From Chitinophagaceae bacterium (lineage in GTDB: Bacteria; Bacteroidota; Bacteroidia; Chitinophagales; Chitinophagaceae), in the NCBI GenBank assembly GCA_024103425.1, contig JAGFIS010000029.1:212511-276510 (forward strand): a DNA stretch of 64,000 nt, given 5' to 3'. The translations under genes and the position numbers were made by a program. Below the pieces are notes generated by a model. That model was not told where the DNA came from, did not search any database, and saw only the letters and a list, made by a program, of their open reading frames with translations. Below, in pieces: positions 52,174 through 62,124 of this stretch (its first letter is position 1; the number at the start of each line of letters is the position of its first letter).

Positions 52174-54636
52174 TTACTTGCCGACCAAATAAGAGCCTCC
52201 CGCTTTCGCAAGAAAGGATACAACTTCAGTCCCCTTTGCCGTAGCAACAATCTGCCCGGAGGCTTGATCCATAACCCACATACCTTCCTGTAAAAGAATT
52301 TTACACTCTTTTTCCTTATCAGAATGAATATAGGCAGTTTGCAACTTACCGGCCACCCAAACCATATCTACCGTGAAACCACCACGCGCTTTGAGTCCTT
52401 TCGCACTCCCATTTTCCCAGTCTGCATTTGAAGGTAATGCAGGCAGCATACGGATGACCTCACCCTCTCCATGACTTTGCAACAACATCTCAGCGATACC
52501 TGCAGTGCCCCCAAAGTTGCCGTCAATCTGAAACGGAGGATGCGCACAAAAAAGATTCGGATAAGTACCTCCCCCTTGCATCGTCATCGCCTGACTGCGA
52601 ACAGGCGCCAGTAACTCTTTTAACAACAAAAGTACATGATCTCCATCTCCCAGTCGCGCCCAAAAGTTAATCTTCCAGGCTTTACTCCAGCCCGTACCAC
52701 CATCTCCGCGTAATTCTAAAGTCTTCTTTGCTGCAGCAGCTAATTCCGGAGTACTCCACGGTGTAATCTCATCATAGGGATGTAATCCGAACAATTGGGA
52801 GACATGTCTGTGGTGTGGGTCTGCGGCTTTCCAGTCTTGCAGCCATTCTTGTATTCCGCCGTCGCTGCCTACTTGATCGGGAGCCAGTTGAGGTATTATT
52901 TGTTTCAACTCTTCCTTCCACTCTTCATCAATATTCAGAAGCTCAGAAGCTTTTACACAGGCACTAAATAATTCTCTGCAAATCTGCATATCCATTGCAG
53001 GTCCCATTGCTGTTTGCCCTCTGAATCCGTTGGGCATAATGTAGGTATTCTCAGGAGAGTTAGACGGCGCCGTTACCAACCAACCATGTTCAGGCTCTCT
53101 GATCAGTACTGATTGGAGGAACTGAACTGCTCCCCTCATAACAGGGTAGTATGTACGTAGGAATGCAGTATCCAGAGTATAACGGTAATGCTCCCAGATA
53201 TGCTCACAGAGCCAGGCGCCTCCTGTAAGCGTAGAACCCCAATCAGCCCCCTCACCGGGCGATGTATAAAACCACGGGTTGGAGATAACGTGTGCCACCC
53301 AACCTTCGGCATTGTAGTAAGCCTTCGCGGTTTTTGTCCCATTGGGCACAAGGTGCCGGGTAAATTTGAAGAGAGGATCTGCCAGATCGCCCAGCCCTGT
53401 TACCTCTGCAGGCCAGTAGTTCATCTCCACGTTAATATTCAGATGGTAATCTCCATTCCATGGCGTCTGATACTCGGTAGCCCATAAGCCCTGGAGGTTG
53501 GCAGGTAACAGGTTAGGTCGTGACGAACTGATGAGCAAATACTTTCCAAAATTGAAATACAATACGGGCAATTGAGGATCACTCTCCCCTTTTGCATATC
53601 GGGTAAGGCGCTCATTTGTTGTAAATTTTACAACCTCTTCATCGTTAGCTGGAAAGTAAAGACTGCTTCTGTCGAAATAACTTCTGTAAAATCTTTTGCT
53701 CTCGTTGAATGCTTCATCGAAGGAAATCGCCTCAGAGTCCTTTAGATACCTTTCGGCTTCTCTTACAATGTCAAAATCCCGTAAACCACCGTTGTCGTAA
53801 TCATAATTTGTAACCATGGCAACTCTTATAACAACTTCGTCAGACTTGCTTATTATTATTTGGTTCCCTTTATCAATCAATCTGCCTCCAGCGAGAGACA
53901 CATCTGCCATTGCTGTAAACTTCATCCCCGGGTCTTTTCCTGAGGGAAGCTGACCCTGCATAATCAGTCTCTTCCCGGCCGCAACGGTCGTTGCATTTTC
54001 CTGTCTTGAGAGAGCAATCGTGAGATCGAGCTTCTTCTTTTTAGAACTCTTCAGCCTTACCCATATAACGTCGTTTATAAAATCGGCAAATACATCCTCA
54101 ATGTATTCCACTCCGCCTCTTGTGAAGGTCGTTGTGGCAATGGCATCCTGAAGATTTAAAATCCTGTCATAGGCTGTAACTGGTTTCGATGAGTCATTCC
54201 ATTTGATCAGTAAATCTCCAAAAGTCTGATACGACCCATATTTCACATTTGCACCTTGTCCGTGACCCGAGCCCGGTCCTTTTGCCACAAAATGTTTCTG
54301 CAAGAGTTCCTGTGCCTCCTTATTTTTTCCTTCAAGCAGCAATTGTTGAATAGGCTTTAGATAAAAATGAGCACTGTCATCATCTGCATCCTGTGGTCCG
54401 CCTGACCAAAGCGATATCTCATTCAACACAATTCTCTCTGTACGGGTGCCACCAAAAACAAGGGCACCGGACTTGCCATTTCCAACAGGCAGGCTCTCGG
54501 TGAAATGTGCTGCCGCAGAGTCAAAACGGATGATAGCATCACCTTCCTGCGCAGATACAACCAAGGGAAAAATAAAAAATAGTAAGGCAAGAGGAGCCCA
54601 TCCGGCAGCCAACCTTCTTAGAGAGGGAAGCGTCAT
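52174..54636 (-). CDS. GH95 family alpha-L-fucosidase
   Basis: An exported hydrolase of about 820 residues. I start at ATG 54636 (MTLPSLRRLAAGWAPLALL, signal peptide to VVSAQ); a GTG at 54669 would add 11 residues. The N-terminal beta domain (SLPVGNGKSGALVFGGT) is followed by the (alpha/alpha)6 domain. The key residues are in place: the Asn pair in HLNINVEMNYWPAE and the Asp of IDGNFGGTAGIAEMLL. A Glu in GGAWLCEHIWEHY is the likely acid. GH95 removes alpha-1,2-linked fucose. It is divergent from the esterase gene. Confidence 0.92.
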   Translation of the reverse strand: MTLPSLRRLAAGWAPLALLFFIFPLVVSAQEGDAIIRFDSAAAHFTESLPVGNGKSGALVFGGTRTERIVLNEISLWSGGPQDADDDSAHFYLKPIQQLLLEGKNKEAQELLQKHFVAKGPGSGHGQGANVKYGSYQTFGDLLIKWNDSSKPVTAYDRILNLQDAIATTTFTRGGVEYIEDVFADFINDVIWVRLKSSKKKKLDLTIALSRQENATTVAAGKRLIMQGQLPSGKDPGMKFTAMADVSLAGGRLIDKGNQIIISKSDEVVIRVAMVTNYDYDNGGLRDFDIVREAERYLKDSEAISFDEAFNESKRFYRSYFDRSSLYFPANDEEVVKFTTNERLTRYAKGESDPQLPVLYFNFGKYLLISSSRPNLLPANLQGLWATEYQTPWNGDYHLNINVEMNYWPAEVTGLGDLADPLFKFTRHLVPNGTKTAKAYYNAEGWVAHVISNPWFYTSPGEGADWGSTLTGGAWLCEHIWEHYRYTLDTAFLRTYYPVMRGAVQFLQSVLIREPEHGWLVTAPSNSPENTYIMPNGFRGQTAMGPAMDMQICRELFSACVKASELLNIDEEWKEELKQIIPQLAPDQVGSDGGIQEWLQDWKAADPHHRHVSQLFGLHPYDEITPWSTPELAAAAKKTLELRGDGGTGWSKAWKINFWARLGDGDHVLLLLKELLAPVRSQAMTMQGGGTYPNLFCAHPPFQIDGNFGGTAGIAEMLLQSHGEGEVIRMLPALPSNADWENGSAKGLKARGGFTVDMVWVAGKLQTAYIHSDKEKECKILLQEGMWVMDQASGQIVATAKGTEVVSFLAKAGGSYLVGK

Positions 54637-54734
54637 TAAAAAACTGAATCTTGTACTTTTGACAATCACCTGATAAAAATACAGACAATACCGTCACCAC
54701 TGAAGAACAATACTGAATTAAAAAACTAATACCC

Positions 54735-55544
54735 ATGCGACGACTCTTATTCTCACTCACAGTTACCCTCTTCTGCTTTTCATCCAATGCTGCCCGTGTA
54801 GATACTGTGTTGACGTTCAGCCCGTCAATGCAAAAAGACATCAAGGCCGTAGTAGTATTGCCTGATGCCTACGAAACCGATAAAGAATACCCGGTAATTT
54901 ATCTTTTGCATGGTTACAGCGGCAACTACTCCAACTACATCAAATCCACCCCTAAAATCAAAGACTATGCAGACAATTACTCTATAATTTTTGTTTGCCC
55001 TGATGGTAATTACGGAAGCTGGTATTTCGACAGCCCGGTGGATTCATCATGGAAATATGAAACCTATATTGCTACAGAACTTATCCAATGGATCGATGAT
55101 CACTACTCCACTATCAAAGACAGAAAAGGAAGAGCGATCACCGGTCTCAGCATGGGCGGACATGGAGCACTTTATCTCGCCTTTAAACATCAGGACACCT
55201 TCGGCTCTGCCGGCAGTATGAGCGGTGGGGTGGACATCCGTCCCTATCCCAATAACTGGGAACTGGCAAAACGCCTTGGAGACTATGCCACCCACAAACA
55301 GAATTGGGAGGATAACACCGTTATCAATATGGTTCACCTTCTAACCCCAAACAGCCTTCGAATCATATTCGACTGTGGCAGCGAAGACTTTTTCTACAAA
55401 GTCAACAACAACCTGCACGAAAAACTTTTAGAAAGAAACATCCCTCACGATTATATCAGCCGTCCCGGCGGCCATTCCTGGGATTACTGGAATAACTCTA
55501 TAGAGTATCAGGTGTTGTTTTTTGTGAAGGGGTTTGGGGAGTGA
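54735..55544 (+). CDS. Exported alpha/beta-hydrolase esterase (FrmB/esterase D-like)
   Basis: A 269-residue protein with a signal peptide (MRRLLFSLTVTLFCFSSNAA). The fold elements are YPVIYLLHGYSGNYSNY (oxyanion), the nucleophile elbow GLSMGGHGA, an Asp in IIFDCGSEDFFYK and His in PGGHSWDYW, giving the Ser-Asp-His triad. The family includes feruloyl/acetyl esterases and antigen-85-like acyltransferases. With the GH92 and GH95 genes beside it, a glycan deacetylation role is possible, but that is inference. Confidence 0.88.
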   Translation: MRRLLFSLTVTLFCFSSNAARVDTVLTFSPSMQKDIKAVVVLPDAYETDKEYPVIYLLHGYSGNYSNYIKSTPKIKDYADNYSIIFVCPDGNYGSWYFDSPVDSSWKYETYIATELIQWIDDHYSTIKDRKGRAITGLSMGGHGALYLAFKHQDTFGSAGSMSGGVDIRPYPNNWELAKRLGDYATHKQNWEDNTVINMVHLLTPNSLRIIFDCGSEDFFYKVNNNLHEKLLERNIPHDYISRPGGHSWDYWNNSIEYQVLFFVKGFGE

Positions 55545-55570
55545 TTATTTACCGCAATTTCCCTTTCGCA

Positions 55571-56647
55571 TTATTGATTCAACACATAATTGATTGCATT
55601 TAAAAATCCCGCGACCATGTTTTCCGGAGAGGCCTTAGTGTCATAGTATTCCTTGGCATTTTTACCCATTTCCAAATAGTGTTCTTTGTTTTCAACAAGG
55701 TCCTGAAAAAGCAATACTAGTTCTTCTTTCTTTTCATATAAGACACCATTGTATTTATCTTTAACGTTAACTATTTCTCCACCTGTAATAGCATCTTTTT
55801 TTGTAACAAAAGGAACCCCATATCCAAAACTTTTTAAAACTGACAACCCTGCCTGATTAGGTGAAACGCAAACCATTGCTCGACTAAATGATTCCGCAAG
55901 AACTTCTTCATCATAAATAGCTCCCCGAAAAAGTACTTTATCTGTCAGTTGGAGTGCATTGACTTTACTTTTCAGCCCTTCTAACTCCTCTCCTTTTCCA
56001 ACTATTTCAAGAACAGGAATTTCTGATTCTCTTCTTCCTTTATGTGCTTCAGCATAACAATCTATTAATTCATCAACCCCTTTTCCCTTGTACAATGTTC
56101 CAACAAATAAAATAGAATTCTTTTCCTCTACATTGTTCTTAGAATAATTAACGTATACAGTATTATGGGCAACAAAAACTTTGCTCAAGTCTACCCCATG
56201 TTTTTTTAGAGTTTCTTTTGCTTCCTCTATATACAATAAAACAGCATCCGCTTTCTTAAGATTCATAAGATATAGATGATCAAGAAACTTCATTTTTCTG
56301 TTCAAATCAAAAACCTGAGTATAGGAGGCACGTGTACCATTCGTCCAGGCAATCTTTTTAAATTTGTCTTTATTGAAGGGTAAAAGAAAGTAATTTAATA
56401 CCTTAAGGTGGGCTGGATAAATAGCGACATCATAGTCTTTACAAAAGCTCCTTAATCCCTTCACATAGAAAAAGCGTTGAAAACGAAACGGACTAAAGAC
56501 ATGAGTGCTAAAGCGAACTTTGCTTTCAATCTTTAAAGGCTTCAGAAATCCAAGGGTCAGTTCTACCCTCTCTCCCAGTAAATTGAATATTGGAACTCTA
56601 TAATCTTGTAATTCCTCTTGCAAAATGAGGACTCTCCTTTTGCCCAT
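55571..56647 (-). CDS. Glycosyltransferase family 4
   Basis: A 358-residue cytosolic GT-B glycosyltransferase, last in the polysaccharide cluster. The N-terminal half has MGKRRVLILQEELQDYRVPI; the C-terminal nucleotide-sugar domain (about 175-330) shows VGTLYKGKGVDELIDCYAEA, LEIVGKGEELEGLK and the E-x7-E-like region ESFSRAMVCVSPNQAGLSVL. It follows wecB by 41 bases on the same strand. Donor and acceptor are unknown. Confidence 0.85.
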   Translation of the reverse strand: MGKRRVLILQEELQDYRVPIFNLLGERVELTLGFLKPLKIESKVRFSTHVFSPFRFQRFFYVKGLRSFCKDYDVAIYPAHLKVLNYFLLPFNKDKFKKIAWTNGTRASYTQVFDLNRKMKFLDHLYLMNLKKADAVLLYIEEAKETLKKHGVDLSKVFVAHNTVYVNYSKNNVEEKNSILFVGTLYKGKGVDELIDCYAEAHKGRRESEIPVLEIVGKGEELEGLKSKVNALQLTDKVLFRGAIYDEEVLAESFSRAMVCVSPNQAGLSVLKSFGYGVPFVTKKDAITGGEIVNVKDKYNGVLYEKKEELVLLFQDLVENKEHYLEMGKNAKEYYDTKASPENMVAGFLNAINYVLNQ

Positions 56648-56688
56648 TATTATAATTTAAATTAAAGGTATATCTCTAGGATTGATTC

Positions 56689-57855
56689 TTAAAAAATGGC
56701 AAAGTATTGCTTCAATGCCTTCACTATTCTGCCACAAGCCAAACCATCTCCATAAGGATTCACTGCTTTACTCATTTCCTCATAAAGTCCTGGGCTATCT
56801 AACAGTGCTGATACCTCATTAGTGATTTTTTCATAATCAGCTCCAACCAATTTCACTGTTCCCGCATCGAGTGCCTCCGGGCGTTCAGTAGTGTTTCTCA
56901 TCACCAATACCGGCTTCCCTAACCCTGGTGCCTCTTCTTGAATTCCTCCACTATCTGTAAGTAAGATAAAACTCTTTTCCATCAGAAAAACAAAACTCAA
57001 ATACTCCAGGGGCTCTATAAAAAACATGTTATCCAGGGTACTTTCACCAAAAACCTGGGAAATGGGTTTTCTCACACTCGGATTTAAGTGCATCGGGTAA
57101 ACAAAGTCGACCGAAGTATATTTCTCACTAAGATATTTTATTGCCTTACAAATTTGAATAAACCCCTCCCCAAAATTTTCTCTTCTATGACCTGTTATTA
57201 AAACAAGTCTTCTATCTGAATTCAAACGTTCCACATCATACCCGTTACTTCTTAGAGAATCTGTCAATTCCTTGTTTAGCCGTTGAGTACTTTTTATCTT
57301 GCTCACAACAGAATACAATGCATCAATAACTGTATTTCCGGTAACGATAATCTTATCTTCACTTACGTTTTCCTTCAATAAATTCTTTTTACTTAAGGGA
57401 GTGGGGGAAAAATGATAAGTTGCAATTCGTCCTGTTATTTGTCTGTTCATTTCTTCGGGCCACGGACTGTAAATATTATTTGTCCGAAGACCCGCCTCTA
57501 CGTGCCCTACCGGTATTTGTTGATAAAAAGCCGCTAAGGCAGACGCTGTTGAGGTAGTTGTATCTCCGTGAACTAAGACGATATCCGGTTTAACCTCTTT
57601 GAGCACACTTCGCATTCCAATAAGAACATTGGTAGTAACATCATATAAATCCTGCCCCTGTTTCATAATATTTAAATCAAAATCAGGATTGATTTCAAAT
57701 ATTGATAGTACTTGATCTAACATCTCGCGATGCTGTCCGGTAACACATACGATTGTCTGGAAATCATCAGGGTACTTTTGTAATTCTTTTACTAAAGGTG
57801 CCATCTTGATAGCTTCCGGACGTGTTCCGAAAACAATCATTACTTTTTTTACCAT
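56689..57855 (-). CDS. wecB: UDP-N-acetylglucosamine 2-epimerase (non-hydrolysing)
   Basis: A 388-residue enzyme converting UDP-GlcNAc to UDP-ManNAc. The N-terminal signature is FGTRPEAIKMAPLVKEL; LVHGDTTTSTASALAAFYQQ and HVEAGLRTNNIYSPWPEEMN (substrate and active-site residues), TGHRRENFG and LLTDSGGIQEEAPGLGKPV follow in order. It is encoded next to the dehydrogenase that would use its product (6-base gap). Confidence 0.95.
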   Translation of the reverse strand: MVKKVMIVFGTRPEAIKMAPLVKELQKYPDDFQTIVCVTGQHREMLDQVLSIFEINPDFDLNIMKQGQDLYDVTTNVLIGMRSVLKEVKPDIVLVHGDTTTSTASALAAFYQQIPVGHVEAGLRTNNIYSPWPEEMNRQITGRIATYHFSPTPLSKKNLLKENVSEDKIIVTGNTVIDALYSVVSKIKSTQRLNKELTDSLRSNGYDVERLNSDRRLVLITGHRRENFGEGFIQICKAIKYLSEKYTSVDFVYPMHLNPSVRKPISQVFGESTLDNMFFIEPLEYLSFVFLMEKSFILLTDSGGIQEEAPGLGKPVLVMRNTTERPEALDAGTVKLVGADYEKITNEVSALLDSPGLYEEMSKAVNPYGDGLACGRIVKALKQYFAIF

Positions 57856-57861
57856 CTTACA

Positions 57862-59067
57862 CTATTTTTTAAAAACACCTGCAAAATCCAAAATGATCTT
57901 ATCTTCTCGGTATGGAAGGGTCTTAAATTCGTTATGTGCTACTAGAAAGGCTACAATATCTGACTTATTGTAGGCTTCTTCGTAATTTGATAACTTAAAA
58001 ATTTCATGTTCTGAAACATTCGGCTCCACTATTAAAATACTTGCATTATTTGCCCGCTGCATAACCTTTGTTGAAATATATTTTGCCGGCGATTCTCTCA
58101 GGTCGTCTATATTTGGTTTAAATGCTAGTCCCATCATTGCGACAACGGGTTTCCTGTGATGTTTAAGTTCAAACTTCACAATTTCATCAAGCGTCTTTTC
58201 CGCACACCAAAATGATTTATAATTATTTATCTCTCTGGCTTTACTTATAATTTGAGATTCTATAGGAAATTCAGATGCGATAAAATAAGGATCCACGGCA
58301 ATGCAATGCCCGCCAACCCCCGATCCGGGTTGAAGAATATTTACACGCGGGTGCTTATTCGCAAGATGAATCAATTCCCATACATTTATACCGGCCTTAT
58401 CACAAATCAAAGACAGCTCGTTAGCAAAAGCAATCTGCACATCTCGTGAAGAATTTTCAACCAACTTACACATCTCTGCCGTCTTACTATTCGTTCTATG
58501 TAATGCCCCTTTAACAAACGTACTGTAAAATTCAATGGCCTTATCAGTTGATTCAGAATCGATACCACCTATCACTCTATCATTATTAACTAATTCATAT
58601 ATAACATTGCCAGGCAGTACCCGCTCCGGACAATAAGCAATAAAGAGTTTATCTGCCAACTCAGGCCTTTCTGAAAATATCAGCTGTGACATCTTCTCTG
58701 TAGTCCCAACCGGTGAGGTAGATTCAATTATATATAAATCACCCTCCTTCAAGAGAGGTAGTATAGCTTTTGTAGCCGCTTCTATATAAGAAATATCAGG
58801 GTCATGATTTCCTTTAAATGGCGTGGGAACCACCATTAAGTAAACATCACTCGTTGAAGGTTTTGAAGCAACTTTAAAATTTCCACTTTTTAAAACTTCT
58901 CTTAAAAGTTCCTCTAACCCTGGCTCAATGATGTGTAGTTTACCTTCCTTTGTCATTTCAACCACCTTAGGATTGATATCCACACCTAACACTTCAATGC
59001 CACTCTTTGCAGCAATAATTGCAGTAGGCAAACCGATGTAACCTAATCCCATAAAACAAGCCTTCAT
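57862..59067 (-). CDS. wecC: UDP-N-acetyl-D-mannosamine dehydrogenase
   Basis: A 401-residue NAD-dependent UDP-sugar dehydrogenase that oxidises UDP-ManNAc to UDP-ManNAcA. The nucleotide fold is GLGYIGLPTA (7-16). The catalytic cysteine is Cys255 in GSGVGGHCIAVDPYF, and the central NSKTAEMCKLVENSSRDVQI is typical of the WecC group. The C-terminal domain holds MMGLAFKPNIDDLRESPA. Paired with wecB, the substrate UDP-ManNAc is favoured over UDP-glucose or UDP-GalNAc. Confidence 0.93.
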   Translation of the reverse strand: MKACFMGLGYIGLPTAIIAAKSGIEVLGVDINPKVVEMTKEGKLHIIEPGLEELLREVLKSGNFKVASKPSTSDVYLMVVPTPFKGNHDPDISYIEAATKAILPLLKEGDLYIIESTSPVGTTEKMSQLIFSERPELADKLFIAYCPERVLPGNVIYELVNNDRVIGGIDSESTDKAIEFYSTFVKGALHRTNSKTAEMCKLVENSSRDVQIAFANELSLICDKAGINVWELIHLANKHPRVNILQPGSGVGGHCIAVDPYFIASEFPIESQIISKAREINNYKSFWCAEKTLDEIVKFELKHHRKPVVAMMGLAFKPNIDDLRESPAKYISTKVMQRANNASILIVEPNVSEHEIFKLSNYEEAYNKSDIVAFLVAHNEFKTLPYREDKIILDFAGVFKK

Positions 59068-59120
59068 AGTATATCGTATTTAAATTTTTATAGTAATTTT
59101 TGACCTTATGATATCTGAAT

Positions 59121-60512
59121 CTAATATGCTTTTTTATCCCCCACAAGAACCTTATAAAATGTAAGGAACAGGATCTGAATATCTAACCACAATGTCCAGT
59201 GTTCCATATACCATAGGTCCATCTCAACCCTTCGCCTTATATCTTCCTCATTTCTAATTTCTCCACGTAGGCCGTGAATTTGCGCCCACCCGGTTATCCC
59301 CGGCTTGACAAACTGCCTAGCCATAAATTCATCAACTATTTTTGAATAATCTTGTGTATGTTTCAACATATGAGGCCTGGGGCCAACTAAACTCATATTT
59401 CCAATAAAAACATTGAAAAATTGGGGAAATTCATCCAAACTGGTGCGCCTTATAAATTTGCCCACTTTTGTAATTCTCATATCATCCTTTGTAGCCTGCA
59501 CTTTATCCGCATCCCGATTTACCTTCATGCTTCTTAACTTATAACACCAAAAAGGCTTATTTGTTAATCCGGATCGTTTCTGTTTAAAGAAGACAGGGAA
59601 ACCAGACTCTATAATTATCAAAATACTTAGCAGGGGGAGTAGCCATGAAAGAATGAATAGAATAACAAAGGAGCTTAACACAAGATCGAGTATTCTTTTT
59701 TTAATAACATTTCCAACATCATCAAGCGCCGAGTACCTCTGAGTTAGGACTGGAATACTCCCGTAAAACTCGATGTGCGAGTCAAACTTCAAATAAGTAT
59801 CCAGGTTAGGAACAATCTTCACTTTTATAGATTCTTTCTCAGCAGCTCTTATAAACCTATTTAAATCCAGACTGTTCTTTGGTATTTCAGTTGAAAAGAT
59901 CTCATGTACATCTAATTCCTTTGCTACTTTAAGTGTTGAATCAACACCCCCCAAAATTGGATAATTAGTAAGCTCATCAACCCTCTCCGCTCCCTCAATA
60001 TAACCGACAATCTCAGTATTGCTATGCTCAGATTCGAGGAACTTAGTTAACCTTTGAGAGGTTTTATTGTATCCTATAATTAAAACTCGCTTCCTTAGTG
60101 ATTCACTTTTTCTAAAATATCCCTGAAACCCTAAGTATAGAAATCTTATAAATAATAAGGCTACCCCAAATGAAAGTACTGAGTAAAAAATAAACTGCCT
60201 TGAAACCAATAATTCTCTTGAGAAAAACAGATATGCCATCACTAAAGTGGCATACAAAAGAAAAACCTGAGAGGTTCGCTTAATAAATGAAGCGAAGTCC
60301 GAAATCACCTTCATATTATATAAGGCCAAGGCAATCGTAAGTATAATCCATAACCCATTAACAATCATAAAGTATTGATTGTAGGCCCTGATAAAGTCAT
60401 GATCAATATTATGCGCAAAAACTCCCTGCCACGAAAAATTCGAAACGTTAAGAGCCAAAAGATCCAGCAGGATTAATGTCCCCTTAAGATATCGTTCATA
60501 TTGTTGATTCAT
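59121..60512 (-). CDS. Polyprenyl-phosphate sugar-1-phosphate transferase (WcaJ-like)
   Basis: A 463-residue initiating enzyme that puts the first sugar phosphate on undecaprenyl phosphate. It has several N-terminal helices (residues near 10-30, 48-68, 85-103, 108-128), a Rossmann-like CoA-binding domain (about 140-250) with VLIIGYNKTSQRLTKFL, one helix (about 275-298), and the C-terminal catalytic domain (FFKQKRSGLTNKPF, TSLDEFPQFFNVFIGNMSLV, GPRPHM). It should begin assembly of the surface polysaccharide. The first sugar cannot be read from sequence. Confidence 0.92.
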   Translation of the reverse strand: MNQQYERYLKGTLILLDLLALNVSNFSWQGVFAHNIDHDFIRAYNQYFMIVNGLWIILTIALALYNMKVISDFASFIKRTSQVFLLYATLVMAYLFFSRELLVSRQFIFYSVLSFGVALLFIRFLYLGFQGYFRKSESLRKRVLIIGYNKTSQRLTKFLESEHSNTEIVGYIEGAERVDELTNYPILGGVDSTLKVAKELDVHEIFSTEIPKNSLDLNRFIRAAEKESIKVKIVPNLDTYLKFDSHIEFYGSIPVLTQRYSALDDVGNVIKKRILDLVLSSFVILFILSWLLPLLSILIIIESGFPVFFKQKRSGLTNKPFWCYKLRSMKVNRDADKVQATKDDMRITKVGKFIRRTSLDEFPQFFNVFIGNMSLVGPRPHMLKHTQDYSKIVDEFMARQFVKPGITGWAQIHGLRGEIRNEEDIRRRVEMDLWYMEHWTLWLDIQILFLTFYKVLVGDKKAY

Positions 60513-60556
60513 CCTTTAATTTACTCTCTTCTCCTGATATTTATCTCCCATTTTTC

Positions 60557-61681
60557 CTATAAAGCCTCATAAACCGCCTTTAATTCTTCGCCAGCTTTAT
60601 CCCATGAATAATTGGTGAATGCAAATTCACGGATACTCGCTTTGTGTTTTTCCGACTCAAAATAAGGTAGTCCTTTTAATAAAGTTATCTTATCTGCAAG
60701 ATCCTTACAATCATTAGGGCTAAAAAGAAATCCTGTTTTTCCCGGAACAACATCTTTTACAAATCCTCCCATCGCAGGTGCTATTACAGGAACCCCATAG
60801 GCATATGACATGAACAGTACTCCACTCTGGCTTGCCTCTCTATAAGGTAAAGCAGTCACATTGGCTGCCTTAAAGCAGAACTCCACCTCATTATCTCTAA
60901 TTCTTCTTATAACAAAAACGTTATTTTGGCTTTTATATTTTTCACAAAGTCGTTTGAAATCAGTTTCATATTTGGAATCCAAACTTCCGGCAACAAAAAT
61001 TTGTATCCCCTCCTCCTCTAAGCTATCAATACTTTCCATCAGTAAATCTAACCCCTTATACTTACTGATACCGCCGAAAAACAAGATTACAAATGACTCC
61101 GGCAAAAGATTAAAATAACTTCTTGCTTTTTCCTTGGTGACCTCTTCATGCAAAATTCTCTCATAAACACCATGTATAACTACATCAACCTTCGAAGGAT
61201 TGATTTTAAATTCATCTCGTAATCGTTTCTTTATAAATTCTGTATGGACTACAAGGCGATTAACTACACTGTAAACGAGTTTAAATTGAATTTTTTGAAA
61301 AAAATTATTTCTATTATGAGGAAGGACATTATGAGCTGTATAAACCACTTTTTTTCCTCTTAATCTTACGAGTAACGGAAGTATTACCCCATCCAAAATG
61401 GGAAATCGAAGCCACTGAAAATGAAAAAGTGTCGCCTCGGTAGACCATATATATCTTAATAACCTGCCATAATACCGCAAGTTTTTCATTGCTTTTGTAT
61501 AAAAAGATCCCCCACTATCATGACCACGAAAATCATAATAATTAATTCTCTTATCAAACAGTTCTTTGTCAAAAGATGCGGAGCCAATAAAATCAATGCG
61601 ACCTATTCTACCTGCCAGACTATTTAGAAGGTTGCTTTCATAATCTTCCTGAAAGGAATTAGAAATAATAGCTATATGCAT
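60557..61681 (-). CDS. Glycosyltransferase family 4
   Basis: A 374-residue GT-B glycosyltransferase, first gene of the minus-strand polysaccharide cluster. The N-terminal acceptor domain includes VVYTAHNVLPHNRNNF. The C-terminal domain holds ILFFGGISKYKGLDLLMES and ALPYREASQSGVLFMSYAYG, where the acidic residues of the GT4 E-x7-E motif would lie. Linkage and sugars are unknown. The DNA here looks visibly AT-richer than that of the housekeeping genes to the left. Confidence 0.87.
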   Translation of the reverse strand: MHIAIISNSFQEDYESNLLNSLAGRIGRIDFIGSASFDKELFDKRINYYDFRGHDSGGSFYTKAMKNLRYYGRLLRYIWSTEATLFHFQWLRFPILDGVILPLLVRLRGKKVVYTAHNVLPHNRNNFFQKIQFKLVYSVVNRLVVHTEFIKKRLRDEFKINPSKVDVVIHGVYERILHEEVTKEKARSYFNLLPESFVILFFGGISKYKGLDLLMESIDSLEEEGIQIFVAGSLDSKYETDFKRLCEKYKSQNNVFVIRRIRDNEVEFCFKAANVTALPYREASQSGVLFMSYAYGVPVIAPAMGGFVKDVVPGKTGFLFSPNDCKDLADKITLLKGLPYFESEKHKASIREFAFTNYSWDKAGEELKAVYEAL

Positions 61682-62124
61682 AAACCTGAGTAAAGATTAA
61701 AAACAAACCCTTGATAAGGAGTTAACGATTTTCATACTCAATATATTACGAAATAACTAAAAACTCCCGACTATAATCAACTATTAAAATACCAGCAACT
61801 TTTCTAGCTATTTTTACAACAAATTTGATCTAAAAACAACTAATACTATCAAAGAAATTAGACTATAAATCCAATTTACGTGAGTATTATATTCCGTAAG
61901 GCAGGAAGTGATTCTCATCATAAACAAAATAAATAATCTTTACTTTGAATAAATAATCATTTTTCTGGGAGCCTATTAAGAAATACGCTAATAGTCTATA
62001 GCGAAAGAAATAATTGACTAGTAACTCTTACTTTTTTAAGCTTAAATGAAGTATTCAACTTATAATACCCCTCGGTTAACCTTACAAGAAAAAATGATTT
62101 CAATGGCATCTAATTAATGACCTG
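61682..62124. other. AT-rich intergenic gap in the polysaccharide cluster
   Basis: A 443-base stretch between divergent polysaccharide genes. It is strongly AT-rich with scattered short poly-A and poly-T runs. I found no supported ORF, RNA gene or terminator. It presumably holds the promoters for both directions, but no exact TAnnTTTG match with a good -33 partner was identified. Confidence 0.6.
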
